From assembly GCA_964439135.1 (NCBI GenBank), contig CAYTNN010000048.1:1-24533 (forward strand): DNA of 24,533 nt. The letters run 5' to 3'. This DNA is from JAFGPJ01 sp964439135 (GTDB lineage Bacteria; Planctomycetota; Phycisphaerae; Sedimentisphaerales; Anaerobacaceae). Position numbers and translations under genes: made by a program. Under the pieces are notes generated by a model. That model was not told where the DNA came from. It did no database searches and saw only the letters and a program-made list of their open reading frames with translations. Position 1 is the first letter of the stretch, and each line of letters starts with the position of its first letter. Of the stretch, positions 1 through 7,813 are shown in pieces.

Positions 1-186
1 GCCAGATCTCTCCACTTCAGGCCGCTCCGCGGCCCTCCGGTCGAGATGACAGAGGCGCAGATTTTAATCACAATTGGTATAAGTTGCTAAATCGATTCGG
101 GCTTGCCGCCGGAGCCGGATTAATCCGCAAGTGCAAATACCAGAACAATCATCGTGACAGTCCAGCTTGTTCGTTTTGTTTTGTAT
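1..186. other. Short non-coding stretch with palindromes
   Basis: No gene is visible. Two palindromic elements stand out. Positions 20-34 read GGCCGC-TCC-GCGGCC, a perfect 6-bp stem with a 3-base loop. It sits inside a stretch (about 5-50) that, read on the minus strand, resembles the short interspersed repeats of many environmental genomes that begin TGTCATCTCGA and end GGAGAGATCT. The second is CGGATTAATCCG at 116-127, a perfect 12-bp palindrome. Both lie downstream of the minus-strand beta-helix gene, but neither has a T-tract on that strand, so I do not call a terminator. Confidence 0.4.
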
Positions 187-2495
187 TTAAATGGCCGGCA
201 GCTCGGGCGACGGGGCGGTCTGGTTGCCGTAGATGTCACGTGCTTTGACACGGAAAGTCTGACCTTGTCTGCTTCTTCCGATTTTTACTCTGTATGTGCT
301 TGAGCTTTGCCAGGTGCTGTTGAAGCCGGACCTGGAAGTACACTCGAAGAAATACTGCACGTTACCGCCGGGATCTGTAGCTTCCGCCGCAGTCATCTCG
401 GCCCAGTAATCGAAGGTTCCGCCGCCGCCAGAGACTTCGTGAGGTTCGCCGCCAGGAGCCCAACGCATGGGATCAGGCGTTGGAGGCTGGAGATCGACGG
501 TGACCTGTACCGAATCGCTGGTCGTATTTTGATTGGGTGATTTGTCCCGAACTTTTACAACGAAGCTGTATGTGCCCTTCGGCAGAGAAGTTAGCTGGTA
601 GACGGAATTATCCTGCCAGTTGCTGTTATATGCCGGATTTGAGGTACAGGCGAAATAATACTCTACACCGTTTTCATCGGATGCTGTTGTAGCTACCATA
701 CGAATTGAATCGGCTGAAGAGACATAAGGCGCACTTTGCCACGTCGCCGGATTAGGACTCGGAGGTGTGGTATCCTCAGGAAAGGTGGTTGCCGAACTCA
801 GTTCTGAGGAAGCGGTTTCGGCGAGATTGGCTGTGTTGCGAGCTTTGACCATGTAGGAGTATTCCGTGCCGGCAGTTAAGCCGGTATCTGTATAATTCGA
901 TTCCTCCTGCCAGCCGCTGTCATGCCCGCCGAGAGAAATACATTCAAAATAGTACTCCACACTGCTGTCGTCGGATGAAGTGGCGATTGTTGCTGCCATT
1001 TCAATTGCAGTTCTTGAAGTTGCGTAAGGTGGGCTCTGCCATGTCATAGGATTGGGATCCGGCGGCTGCGGGGGGAATATCTTCGGGTCCCAGTTGTATA
1101 CAAGAATCGCATAATCTGCGAAATCTACTATTCCATTCCTGTCCAGGTCTTCGGCTAATGGGACTTCATTGGATAACCACTTGTCCGCCAACAGTAACAT
1201 ATCGTTGTAATCCACCCAGTCGTTGGCATCGTTCACATCCGGATTCAGGTCGGCAATATTACCGGCATCCGACATCGACATACTTGCCTGGTTCGTTCCG
1301 CCATAAGCACCGATATTGATGCGTTTGCCGTGCGGCCACAATTCCGCCGTCCAGTCTGAATTAGGGTCATTAGGTTCACCGCCGGCATCTATGCAGGGGC
1401 TGGTGAGACTGTCGCTAATCCAGCTTTTGTCAACGGGGCTCCATCTGCCGGCTTGAGATGTGACGTGGTAGTCTCCATCGACCCAGAAGTCGTCGCTTTC
1501 ATCGGGCGTTTGGTTGTTGTCCCAGTAACCGTTACTGGCAAAAAGCGGGTCGTTAATGATAATATCACCCGGGCCGTTCGATACGCCGCCACCGAAGTTT
1601 CCGCCTTCATTCGAGCAGAACGCATTGTAAGAACTCGTACCTTGTCCATTAATCCCGCCGATGAGGTTTGCACTGTTAAAAGCTATTATATTGTTTCTGA
1701 TATAACCCGGGGACTGGCTTATAGCTGCACCGTTCTCTTCGGCGATGTTGCCCACAATGGTATTGTTGTATATTTGGGAACAACCGAATAAGCCGCCGCC
1801 GTTTTTGGACTTGTTGCCGGCAATAATGTTATTGGTGATTCTGCCGCGGCAATTACTCAACGCACCGCCCGCAATCCCGCTCGTATTTCCAATGATCTTG
1901 TTGCCCGTGATGTTACCTGAACATTGGTAGCATGCACCACCTCTGTTCCATGCAAAATTTTCGGTAATTTTGTTGCCGGTAATCGGACCCTTGCAGAAAT
2001 ACAGACCGCCGCCGCTGTTGTTTGAACTCATGTCGAAGTTTTTCGTAATAGTGTTGCCGATTATTGGTCCGTTACAATAAGTTATACCGCCTTTGTTTTC
2101 CGATATAGTATTGTATTCTATCGGCCCGTCACAATAGTATATCCCATAGCCGTCGTTGGAACTTATNNNNNNNNNNNNNNNNNNNNNNNNNNNNNNNNNN
2201 NNNNNNNNNNNNNNNNNNNNNNNNNNNNNNNNNNNNNNNNNNNNNNNNNNNNNNNNNNNNNNNNNNCCAGGTCATTGGGATTTTCGCTCATAAGCGTAAC
2301 AGACTTGTTGTCGAAAGAAAAGCTCTGGTTGTAAGTGCCGGGTTTGACAACAATCGTATCACCGTTTTCGGATGATCTGATTGCTTCCTGGATATTATCG
2401 AAGTCCGCAGGTCCATTATCGTCGACAGTGATTGTTATCGCCTGAGACGCGAAAACCGGCAACAGCCATATGAGGGCACAAACCAGCTTTTTCAT
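187..2495 (-). CDS. Secreted parallel beta-helix protein with dockerin-like and Fn3-like repeats (interrupted by assembly gap)
   Basis: A predicted exported, probably cell-surface or extracellular protein of unknown ligand. Start is ATG 2495, chosen because GGAGGTGG lies at 2504-2511; a GTG at 2507 is in frame but overlaps that site. Order: signal peptide (MKKLVCALIWLLPVFASQA); an N-terminal beta-helix cap with IQEAI and GDTIVVKPGTY; the 100-N gap; a run of about nine short helix rungs of the type CxGPITGNxIxxN (to about nt 1550); a conserved DDFWVDGDYH...QASMS module (1273-1494); a dockerin-like EF-hand pair (1090-1257; ADLNPDVND, DLDRNGIVDFAD); and three Fn3/Ig-like repeats, each opening P-P-x-P-x-x-W and containing YYFECxS or a variant. 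The reading frame is open from 2166 to 187. The two sides of the gap are out of phase as drawn, which is expected because 100 N is a nominal size. Beta-helix folds are common in polysaccharide-binding or lyase proteins, but no catalytic site is recognisable. Confidence 0.85.
2167..2266. other. 100-N scaffold gap
   Basis: Exactly 100 undetermined bases inside the beta-helix gene, the standard placeholder for a join of unknown length. The gene is repetitive here (short helix rungs on the near side), which is a usual reason for assembly breaks. If the gene is intact, the true missing length must leave remainder 2 on division by 3, because 2209 known bases lie between ATG 2495 and the stop. Confidence 0.95.
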
Positions 2496-2537
2496 CCTAA
2501 TATCCACCTCCAGTAGAGTATTAATTTATAAATATCT

Positions 2538-2566
2538 ATTTTACTATAAAAACGAAACTTATTCAA
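2538..2566 (-). promoter_or_regulatory. Sigma70-type promoter of the beta-helix gene
   Basis: On the minus strand, TTGAAT (2566-2561) and TAAAAT (2543-2538) are separated by exactly 17 bases. The predicted transcript start, near 2531, gives a leader of about 36 bases that contains the GGAGGTGG ribosome site. Spacing and position are both right; there is no experimental support. Confidence 0.55.
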
Positions 2567-2659
2567 GCAAAAAGCGTTTTTTCCTAATTTCATATAGCTT
2601 TTAAGCTATTGCGTGGATTGCTTTTGTCAGGCTCCCGAGACCCTGGCTGGAATCTTCTA

Positions 2660-2684
2660 TAAATAAAGGCCGGTAAAGCCTTAC
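2660..2684 (-). terminator. Weak terminator-like hairpin at the end of ndk
   Basis: On the minus strand AAGGC, a 6-7 base loop and GCCTT are followed by TATTTAT. The stem starts inside the ndk stop codon and is only 5-6 bp, so this is a weak candidate for ending the ompA-like/ndk transcript. Confidence 0.3.
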
Positions 2685-3154
2685 TTTTTCGGACTAATTC
2701 TTTTGCTGTAGAGCCACGGAGCATCCGACAGCTCATAATCGACTATTTCATCGGGTTCGAAGAACAGCATGATTTCGTTCAGAGCCGATTCCGGGCTGTC
2801 CGATCCGTGAATGAGGTTATATCTTTGGGAGCAGCCGAAGTCTCCGCGAATAGTGCCCGGCTGGGCTTCATATCCGAAGGTGCTGCCGATCATTTTGCGA
2901 GCCATATCTACGCAGCCGTCAGCTTCCCATATCATTAAAAGCGAAGGTGCCGATGTCATAAACTTCACTGCCGGGTCAAAAAACGGCTGATCCTGATGGG
3001 CGGCATAATGTTGACGGGCCAGTTCGGCAGGGATTTGCATAAATTTTGCCGCGACGAGTTTCAGGCCTTTTCTTTCAAGCCGCGAGATGATCTGGCCAGC
3101 CAAATGCCGCTGTATACCATCCGGCTTGATAATGATTAAAGTGCGCTCTGTCAT
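2681..3154 (-). CDS. ndk: Nucleoside diphosphate kinase
   Basis: Transfers the gamma-phosphate of ATP to nucleoside diphosphates through a phosphohistidine intermediate, balancing NTP and dNTP pools in the cytoplasm. The 157-residue product is close to normal family length (about 140-155). It begins TERTLIIIKPDG, has PFFDPAVKFMTSAP at about 57-70, PGTIRGDFG at 99-107, and the active-site block NLIHGSDS with catalytic His116. The gene lies 73 bp downstream of an OmpA-type lipoprotein gene on the same strand, so they may be co-transcribed; a hairpin lies between them. No convincing Shine-Dalgarno sequence precedes the ATG, but the N-terminus matches the family from the first residues. The nearby class II ribonucleotide reductase is a functional relative, not an operon partner. 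Identification is secure. Confidence 0.97.
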   Translation of the reverse strand: MTERTLIIIKPDGIQRHLAGQIISRLERKGLKLVAAKFMQIPAELARQHYAAHQDQPFFDPAVKFMTSAPSLLMIWEADGCVDMARKMIGSTFGYEAQPGTIRGDFGCSQRYNLIHGSDSPESALNEIMLFFEPDEIVDYELSDAPWLYSKRISPKK

Positions 3155-3177
3155 TCAAAAGAAGTTTTCGATTTTCG

Positions 3178-3221
3178 ATTTGCGATTTGAAATCGGCAAT
3201 CGGCAAGTGGCAATCGCAAAT
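3178..3221 (-). repeat. Intercistronic inverted repeat between the ompA-like gene and ndk
   Basis: ATTTGCGATT (3178-3187) pairs perfectly with AATCGCAAAT (3212-3221), a 10-bp stem around a 24-base loop that itself contains AATCGGC repeated. It fills most of the 73-bp gap between the two minus-strand genes. The same 10-mer recurs at 23701-23710 near a GATTTTCG-like segment, so this may be a copy of a small interspersed element. No T-tract follows on the minus strand, so it is more likely an RNA-processing or stability element, or a repeat, than a terminator. Confidence 0.45.
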
Positions 3222-3227
3222 TCAATA

Positions 3228-4004
3228 TTATACTCCCTCAGCTACAATATAAATTTCCACTCGTCTGTTTTGCGGATTGCCCTTTTTGCCGGGCTGATTT
3301 TCCGCAATCGGTCTATATTCACCAAAACCTCGTGCGCTCAGACGCTTCGATTCGATATTATTACTTTCCATAACATTCAGCACGGCTATTGCTCTATGTG
3401 CCGATAAGTGCCAGTTGGTCGGATGTTTTGCTCGTGTCTCAGGCTTTTGAATAGGAATATCATCTGTGTGCCCGGCAATTATTACATCGAATTTCTTGCC
3501 TTGTTCGGAGTTGAGAATTGCAGTAAGCGATTTTACCGCCTCAATTGCCGATGCCGCCACATTATCACTACCCTTGTCGAAAAGAAGGTCGCTCTTGAAT
3601 TTTACTATGCCCCGACTCGCATCGTAATCGACCATGTCGTGCTGTTTGGCAAAGTCTTCCAGCAAAGTGCTGAGTTCCACAGGCAATGCCGCTCCGCCCA
3701 AAAGCAGCCTTTGCTGCATCGAAGCAATCAGTTCTTTCTTTTTGGCAAGGTCTTCCTCGAGTGCTGCAATTTGCTGCTGCAGCGACTCGACTTCGATACT
3801 ATCGGTTTGCTGAGCAGCGGCGAGTTGTTTCTTCATCTGCTCGAGTCGCAATGTATTAGCAGCCAGCTCGGCCTGAAGTTGGTCTATGAGCTTTTGCTGT
3901 GTATTGTTCTGGATTCGCAGGTCCTGCAACTCCGAGCCGCAGCCATTAACGAGTAAAACACAGGCACATAAACTAAAAATAACTGAAAGTTTGACAGTTC
4001 GCAT
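3228..4004 (-). CDS. OmpA/MotB-type peptidoglycan-binding lipoprotein
   Basis: Predicted lipoprotein that tethers the outer envelope to the cell wall. The N-terminus is a short signal with a lipobox (LLVNGC; lipidated Cys at residue 22), followed by a coiled coil (about 25-100, rich in Gln, Leu, Glu and Lys) and a C-terminal OmpA domain (about 125-257). The peptidoglycan-binding features are present: AGHTDDIPI, NWHLSAHRAIAVLNVM, RGFGEYRPIAEN and NPQNRRVEIYI. Two ATGs are adjacent (4007 and 4004). I chose 4004 because AGGA upstream then has a spacing of about seven bases; 4007 adds one Met only. Domain order resembles MotB-like or coiled-coil OmpA lipoproteins, but it has no membrane helix, so it is not a flagellar motor protein. 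Likely co-transcribed with ndk downstream. Confidence 0.9.
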   Translation of the reverse strand: MRTVKLSVIFSLCACVLLVNGCGSELQDLRIQNNTQQKLIDQLQAELAANTLRLEQMKKQLAAAQQTDSIEVESLQQQIAALEEDLAKKKELIASMQQRLLLGGAALPVELSTLLEDFAKQHDMVDYDASRGIVKFKSDLLFDKGSDNVAASAIEAVKSLTAILNSEQGKKFDVIIAGHTDDIPIQKPETRAKHPTNWHLSAHRAIAVLNVMESNNIESKRLSARGFGEYRPIAENQPGKKGNPQNRRVEIYIVAEGV

Positions 4005-4007
4005 CAT

Positions 4008-4331
4008 TTATTCCTTTCCAAGATGATTAAGATATTTTTACCATCCCTAAAATACACAAGCCATTTGATAATAGGCCTTTACAACCTAACAAACTTTATT
4101 TTCTCGACCCTCGCCTACAAATTAAACCGATTCGTGTATAACCGTCAAGAATAATCTTTACAAAATATCAACAGCTTTTTGACTGCTTCTTACCGGGTAA
4201 GAAAGTTTTAGTAGATTATATCGGCAATTTAGTATAAAATTCCATCCTTAAATAATCCTGATCAGAGTAATTTTGGGAAGGGTAGATATAATTTTGAACG
4301 GCCTTAAGATTTGATATTTGAATATGTTTTT
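4008..4331. other. Divergent intergenic region between the ompA-like gene and ispH
   Basis: AT-rich control region read outward in both directions. On the minus strand, TTGACG (4148-4143) lies 17 bp from TTAATT (4125-4120), a moderate promoter for the ompA-like gene. On the plus strand TATAAA at 4233-4238 is a possible -10 for ispH without a good -35. A perfect inverted repeat, TTCTTAC-CGG-GTAAGAA, sits at 4187-4203 in the middle and could be an operator. Nothing else is recognisable. Confidence 0.4.
4120..4148 (-). promoter_or_regulatory. Candidate promoter for the ompA-like gene
   Basis: TTGACG and TTAATT on the minus strand with a 17-base spacer, about 115 bases before the start codon. 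The -35 matches five of six consensus positions; the -10 matches about three. Confidence 0.35.
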
Positions 4332-5162
4332 ATGAAAGTCTCAGTTGCAGAAAAGTGCGGATTTTGTCACGGCGTTAGAAACGCTATCAGTGTCGCTGAA
4401 AAGATTCTGGTAAAAGAAAATGATGTTTATAGTTTTGGCCCTATCATTCATAATAAAGATGTGGTGGATCGGCTGGCAAATAGCGGTTTGAAAACCGTAA
4501 GTAAAGTACAGGATATTCACTCGGGCACGGTTCTTATACGCTCTCACGGAGCCGCTCCCAAACAGATAGCGAGGCTTAAAGACAAAGGACTCAACATTGT
4601 CGATGCCACGTGCATATTGGTTAAGAGGGTCCAGCACATAGCCGGCGAACTCGAAAGGGATGGTTATCAAGTCGTGATCATCGGCGAGGAGAATCATCCC
4701 GAGGTCCAGGCGGTTGTGGGCTGTGCCAAAGATGTTATCGTCATTAACGACGAGTCGGACCTTCATAAGCTGCCCCAGAATGCCAAGCTGGGCGTTGTTT
4801 GCCAGACGACGCAAAGTCCTGACCACTTCGGCAGGATGCTGGGCGCTATGGCAAGCGGCACCTTCAGCGAGTTGAAAGTGATTAATACTTTATGCAGAGA
4901 GGCAATAAAAAGACAGGAATCGGCGGTACAGTTGTGCAGGCAGGTGGATATAATGTTTGTTCTCGGGGGCCTGGAAAGCGCCAATACGAGCAGGCTGGCC
5001 GAGTTGTGCAAAAAAGTAAATAAAGAAACATATCACCTCCAAAACTGGAATGAGCTTGATAAAAGTGTGCTTTCCGGCAAGAAATCGGCCGGCGTTACAG
5101 CAGGTGCTTCAACCCCTGACTGGATCATAAACGAGTTTGTGAAGAATCTGGAAGTTATTTAG
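4332..5162 (+). CDS. ispH: 4-hydroxy-3-methylbut-2-enyl diphosphate reductase
   Basis: Last enzyme of the MEP isoprenoid pathway, a cytoplasmic [4Fe-4S] protein that reduces HMBPP to IPP and DMAPP. The 276-residue product carries the three cluster cysteines: Cys12 (CGFCHGVRNAI), Cys94 (VDATC) and Cys188 (NTLC). Substrate-pocket elements are also present: His40 (IIHNK), His72 (RSHGA), His122 and catalytic Glu124 (NHPEV), VCQTTQ, the SANTSRL loop, and GVTAGASTPDW near the end. The residue after Cys94 is Ile where Pro is usual. The start at ATG 4332 matches the family N-terminus; an in-frame TTG at 4311 would add seven atypical residues. Neither has a clear ribosome site. A terminator follows at 5280. 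Identification is secure. Confidence 0.96.
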   Translation: MKVSVAEKCGFCHGVRNAISVAEKILVKENDVYSFGPIIHNKDVVDRLANSGLKTVSKVQDIHSGTVLIRSHGAAPKQIARLKDKGLNIVDATCILVKRVQHIAGELERDGYQVVIIGEENHPEVQAVVGCAKDVIVINDESDLHKLPQNAKLGVVCQTTQSPDHFGRMLGAMASGTFSELKVINTLCREAIKRQESAVQLCRQVDIMFVLGGLESANTSRLAELCKKVNKETYHLQNWNELDKSVLSGKKSAGVTAGASTPDWIINEFVKNLEVI

Positions 5163-5279
5163 CACTAAAGCGAGCAAAGTAAAGCTTTTCACAAAAAAAA
5201 ACAAAAAGAGGTTCTTGAAAAAACTATTACTATCTGTTAAAAACGTCAGATTGGTAAAATGTTGCTGTAATGTAAGTTG

Positions 5280-5309
5280 CATTTGCTGCGTGGGCAAATG
5301 GCTTTTTTT
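5280..5309 (+). terminator. Intrinsic terminator between ispH and rpsA
   Basis: CATTTGC (5280-5286), loop TGCGTGG and GCAAATG (5294-5300) form a perfect 7-bp stem. GC and seven Ts follow at 5303-5309. It lies 118 bp after the ispH stop and 111 bp before the rpsA start, so it probably ends the ispH transcript. An attenuator in an rpsA leader is the alternative. Confidence 0.65.
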
Positions 5310-5333
5310 AATGATTAACCCAAAAATAGTATT

Positions 5334-5349
5334 TGTGCAATGTTGCACA
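5334..5349. promoter_or_regulatory. 16-bp palindrome upstream of rpsA
   Basis: TGTGCAA-TG-TTGCACA is a perfect inverted repeat just after the terminator and about 70 bp before the rpsA start. It has the size and symmetry of a dimeric-repressor operator, or could be a hairpin in the rpsA leader. No regulator can be named. Confidence 0.35.
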
Positions 5350-5419
5350 GAAGCTTATGGGCGTAAATGTGGGGCGCCGATAAGTAGTGAACACAAGCTC
5401 CACAGAGGGATTTAATTCG

Positions 5420-7420
5420 ATGGTAGATAGAAATATAGTTAACAAGTTAGGTCTGACACAAGAGAAACTCGAGCAGCAGGTCAACGAAATGTTCGGTGAG
5501 CAGGAAACTGCGTTCCTGGAACAAGCTCTGCAAACAAAGGTGGATTTACGTCTGCCGGGTACCATTCTTAAAGGAACTATTGTATCGCGGATAGGAAATG
5601 ACGTTATTGTGGAGGTAGGCCTGAAAAGCGAAGGGATAGTCGATGCGATTGAATTTGACAGTCCCGACGAGATAGAGCCGGGCAAAGAGATCGAAGTTCT
5701 GCTTGAAGATACCGACTCTGAAAGCGGCCTTATTCTGTTGAACAAACGCAAAGCCGACCTCATGAGAGGCTGGAAAACAATTCTCGATACGAAAGAAGAG
5801 GGAGATGTCGTTAAGGGCAAGGTCATAAGACGGATCAAAGGCGGTCTGCTCGTGGATATTGGAGTGCCTGTGTTTTTGCCGGCATCTCAGGTGGATATCA
5901 GGAAGCCGGGCGATATCAGCAGGTTCATCGGCAAAGAAGTGGATTGCAAGATTCTCAAGATAGACATAGAAGGCAGAAACATTGTTATATCCAGGCGCAA
6001 ACTCATAGAAGAGGAACGCCGGAGCAGCAAGGAGAAAATCCTGTCGGAAATCGAGGTCGGACAATTGCGAAAGGGTATTGTGAAAAACATCGCCGACTTC
6101 GGTGTGTTCGTGGATTTGGGAGGCCTGGACGGCCTGCTGCACATTTCCGATTTGAGCTGGGGCAGAATATCGCATCCATCGGAAATTGTTGAGCTTGACC
6201 AGGAGATCGAATGCGTTGTTGTCGGTGTCGATAAAGAGCACGAGAAGATTTCGCTGGGCTTCAAGCAGAAGACATCCAGCCCCTGGAAAGATGTCGAACA
6301 GCGTTATCCTGTCGGGGCAACGGTCAAGGGCAAAGTTGTAAATGTAATGAGCTATGGTGTTTTCATGCGGCTTGAAGATGGTATTGAGGGTCTTGTGCAT
6401 ATCAGCGAGATGAGCTGGACCAAGCGCCTTGCGCATCCGAGCGAGCTTGTGAATCTCGGTGACGAAATAGAGGTCGTTGTGCTGAGTGTCAACAAGGAAA
6501 AGCAGGAAATCTCGCTGGGGCTCAAGCAGACTCAAACCAATCCATGGGCGATAGCTTCTCAGAAATATCCGACCGGTGCGATTGTTGGCGCAAAAGTACG
6601 TAGTTTGACCAATTTCGGCGCTTTCGTGGAGGTAGAGCCGGGAATCGACGGTATGATACACATTTCGGATTTAAGCTGGACAAGAAAGCACAGCCATCCC
6701 GGTGAAGCCCTGCATAAGGGGCAGGAAATTAAATGTATTGTTCTGGATGTAAATGAAGAAAAACGGCGGGTCTCCCTGGGCATAAAACAAATGACAGAAG
6801 ATCCCTGGATACATGCTATCCCCGATAAATACATTCCCGGACATATTATCAAAGGCAAGGTGGCAAAGCTTACTAATTTCGGCGCATTCGTTGAACTCGA
6901 AGAGGAATTAGAGGGGCTCTTGCATATTTCGGAACTCGCCGACCACAAGATTGATAAGCCTCAGGATATTGTTAAAGTGGGCGACGAAGTTGAAGTAAAG
7001 ATTCTAAAGGTTGATACTGACGCCCGTAAAATCGGTTTGAGTTTGCGAAGGGTTAAGTGGGCTGCCGAGGAGCAGCAGGAATCCGAGACCGGCCGGCAAC
7101 GGGCCCCATCAGGTCCTGAGAGAGTTCTTTCCAATGCAGATGTGGCCCTGATTAGAAAACAAAAAGAGACTCCTGACGAAAGCGAAACCACTGATACCGA
7201 ACCGGACCAGTCAGACGACCAGCAAGGCCAACAGCCTGTGGCCGTATCCACAGATGAACCACAGGAAAAAGCGGCTGAGGATTCTCCGCAACCAGAATTA
7301 AAAACATCGGAAGAGTCCGAGCAGGCCGCACCTGAGCAAACTCCGGAAAATACAGATACAGATAGTCAAACCGATGATGATAACACCGAAAGCAGCGCAG
7401 AATCGAATAAAACCGAGTAA
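5420..7420 (+). CDS. rpsA: 30S ribosomal protein S1, six S1 domains plus acidic tail
   Basis: Binds mRNA on the 30S subunit and helps load structured or leader-poor messages. The 666-residue product has six S1 (OB-fold RNA-binding) domains at about 46-111, 127-195, 213-283, 298-369, 385-456 and 474-544. Domains 3-6 are most regular, each with a G-x-F-V or close variant strand, an HIS(D/E)LSW-like block (HISELA in domain 6) and an IxLGxKQ or similar end. Domains 1 and 2 diverge, as in other S1 proteins where they dock on the ribosome. A low-complexity tail (about 545-666), rich in Glu, Gln, Ser, Asp and Pro, follows. Start is ATG 5420, preceded by AGAGGG at about ten bases; GTG 5387 is in frame but lacks a ribosome site. 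The six-domain architecture supports S1 rather than a shorter S1-like protein. Confidence 0.92.
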   Translation: MVDRNIVNKLGLTQEKLEQQVNEMFGEQETAFLEQALQTKVDLRLPGTILKGTIVSRIGNDVIVEVGLKSEGIVDAIEFDSPDEIEPGKEIEVLLEDTDSESGLILLNKRKADLMRGWKTILDTKEEGDVVKGKVIRRIKGGLLVDIGVPVFLPASQVDIRKPGDISRFIGKEVDCKILKIDIEGRNIVISRRKLIEEERRSSKEKILSEIEVGQLRKGIVKNIADFGVFVDLGGLDGLLHISDLSWGRISHPSEIVELDQEIECVVVGVDKEHEKISLGFKQKTSSPWKDVEQRYPVGATVKGKVVNVMSYGVFMRLEDGIEGLVHISEMSWTKRLAHPSELVNLGDEIEVVVLSVNKEKQEISLGLKQTQTNPWAIASQKYPTGAIVGAKVRSLTNFGAFVEVEPGIDGMIHISDLSWTRKHSHPGEALHKGQEIKCIVLDVNEEKRRVSLGIKQMTEDPWIHAIPDKYIPGHIIKGKVAKLTNFGAFVELEEELEGLLHISELADHKIDKPQDIVKVGDEVEVKILKVDTDARKIGLSLRRVKWAAEEQQESETGRQRAPSGPERVLSNADVALIRKQKETPDESETTDTEPDQSDDQQGQQPVAVSTDEPQEKAAEDSPQPELKTSEESEQAAPEQTPENTDTDSQTDDDNTESSAESNKTE

Positions 7421-7595
7421 CTATTGATAGTTTGTTGAGGTAAAAAGTGGCCTTGTGAAGCAAAAAAATAATTAGCTGAAAACCGAATTTTGGATAAATA
7501 TTTCTTTGTAGAGCATTTTAAGAGCCTGTAATTGCTGAATTTGTGTATTTTTGAAGAATTTATTCGAAATTATGGCATATTTTTTGACATTTTTC

Positions 7596-7625
7596 TTGAC
7601 GGATATAGGGATAGTTTGGTACAAA
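7596..7625 (+). promoter_or_regulatory. Candidate promoter for the PA14 gene leader
   Basis: TTGACG at 7596-7601 and TACAAA at 7620-7625 with an 18-base spacer. A second TTGACA lies at 7584-7589 without a matching -10. If used, transcription starts near 7632, giving a leader of about 390 bases. Confidence 0.35.
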
Positions 7626-7699
7626 TATATAGGTGAAGTCAGGTGCTCTTCTGGATTTTGGCTTACTGGCGTGTAAAAGTATCCATAGTTCCTGGGCAA

Positions 7700-7721
7700 C
7701 CACCTAAGGCGTATTAGGTGG
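7700..7721 (+). ncRNA. Stem-loop in the PA14 gene leader
   Basis: Perfect 8-bp stem CCACCTAA/TTAGGTGG closing a six-base loop. It is flanked by GGGCAA on the left and AGGGACAGAG on the right. It is the most stable local hairpin in the 600-bp gap. Whether it is part of a functional RNA is inference. Confidence 0.35.
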
Positions 7722-7799
7722 AGGGACAGAGTTGGAGTGAGGTTTGTGATTTGTACTTAGTGTATCTGCAAGTCAAGTCAACTTACAACTCAAACACGG

Positions 7800-7813
7800 C
7801 TTCCACGTGGAAG
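7800..7813. promoter_or_regulatory. 14-bp perfect palindrome CTTCCACGTGGAAG
   Basis: A self-complementary 14-mer about 210 bp before the PA14 gene. As DNA it resembles an operator for a dimeric regulator; as RNA it could only form a short hairpin with an unfavourable loop, which favours the DNA-site reading. Confidence 0.3.

Noticed and set aside
5546..6661. Long minus-strand open frame of 371 codons inside rpsA
   Set aside because: It is antisense to strongly conserved S1 domains, lacks a ribosome site and has no recognisable domain.
7691..7740. GEMM/cyclic-di-GMP-I riboswitch before the PA14 gene
   Set aside because: GGGCAACC...GG then GGGACAGAG resembles the P1b side of GEMM, but the GACGCAAAGCC element and tetraloop receptor are missing, and no matching P2/P3 arm follows.
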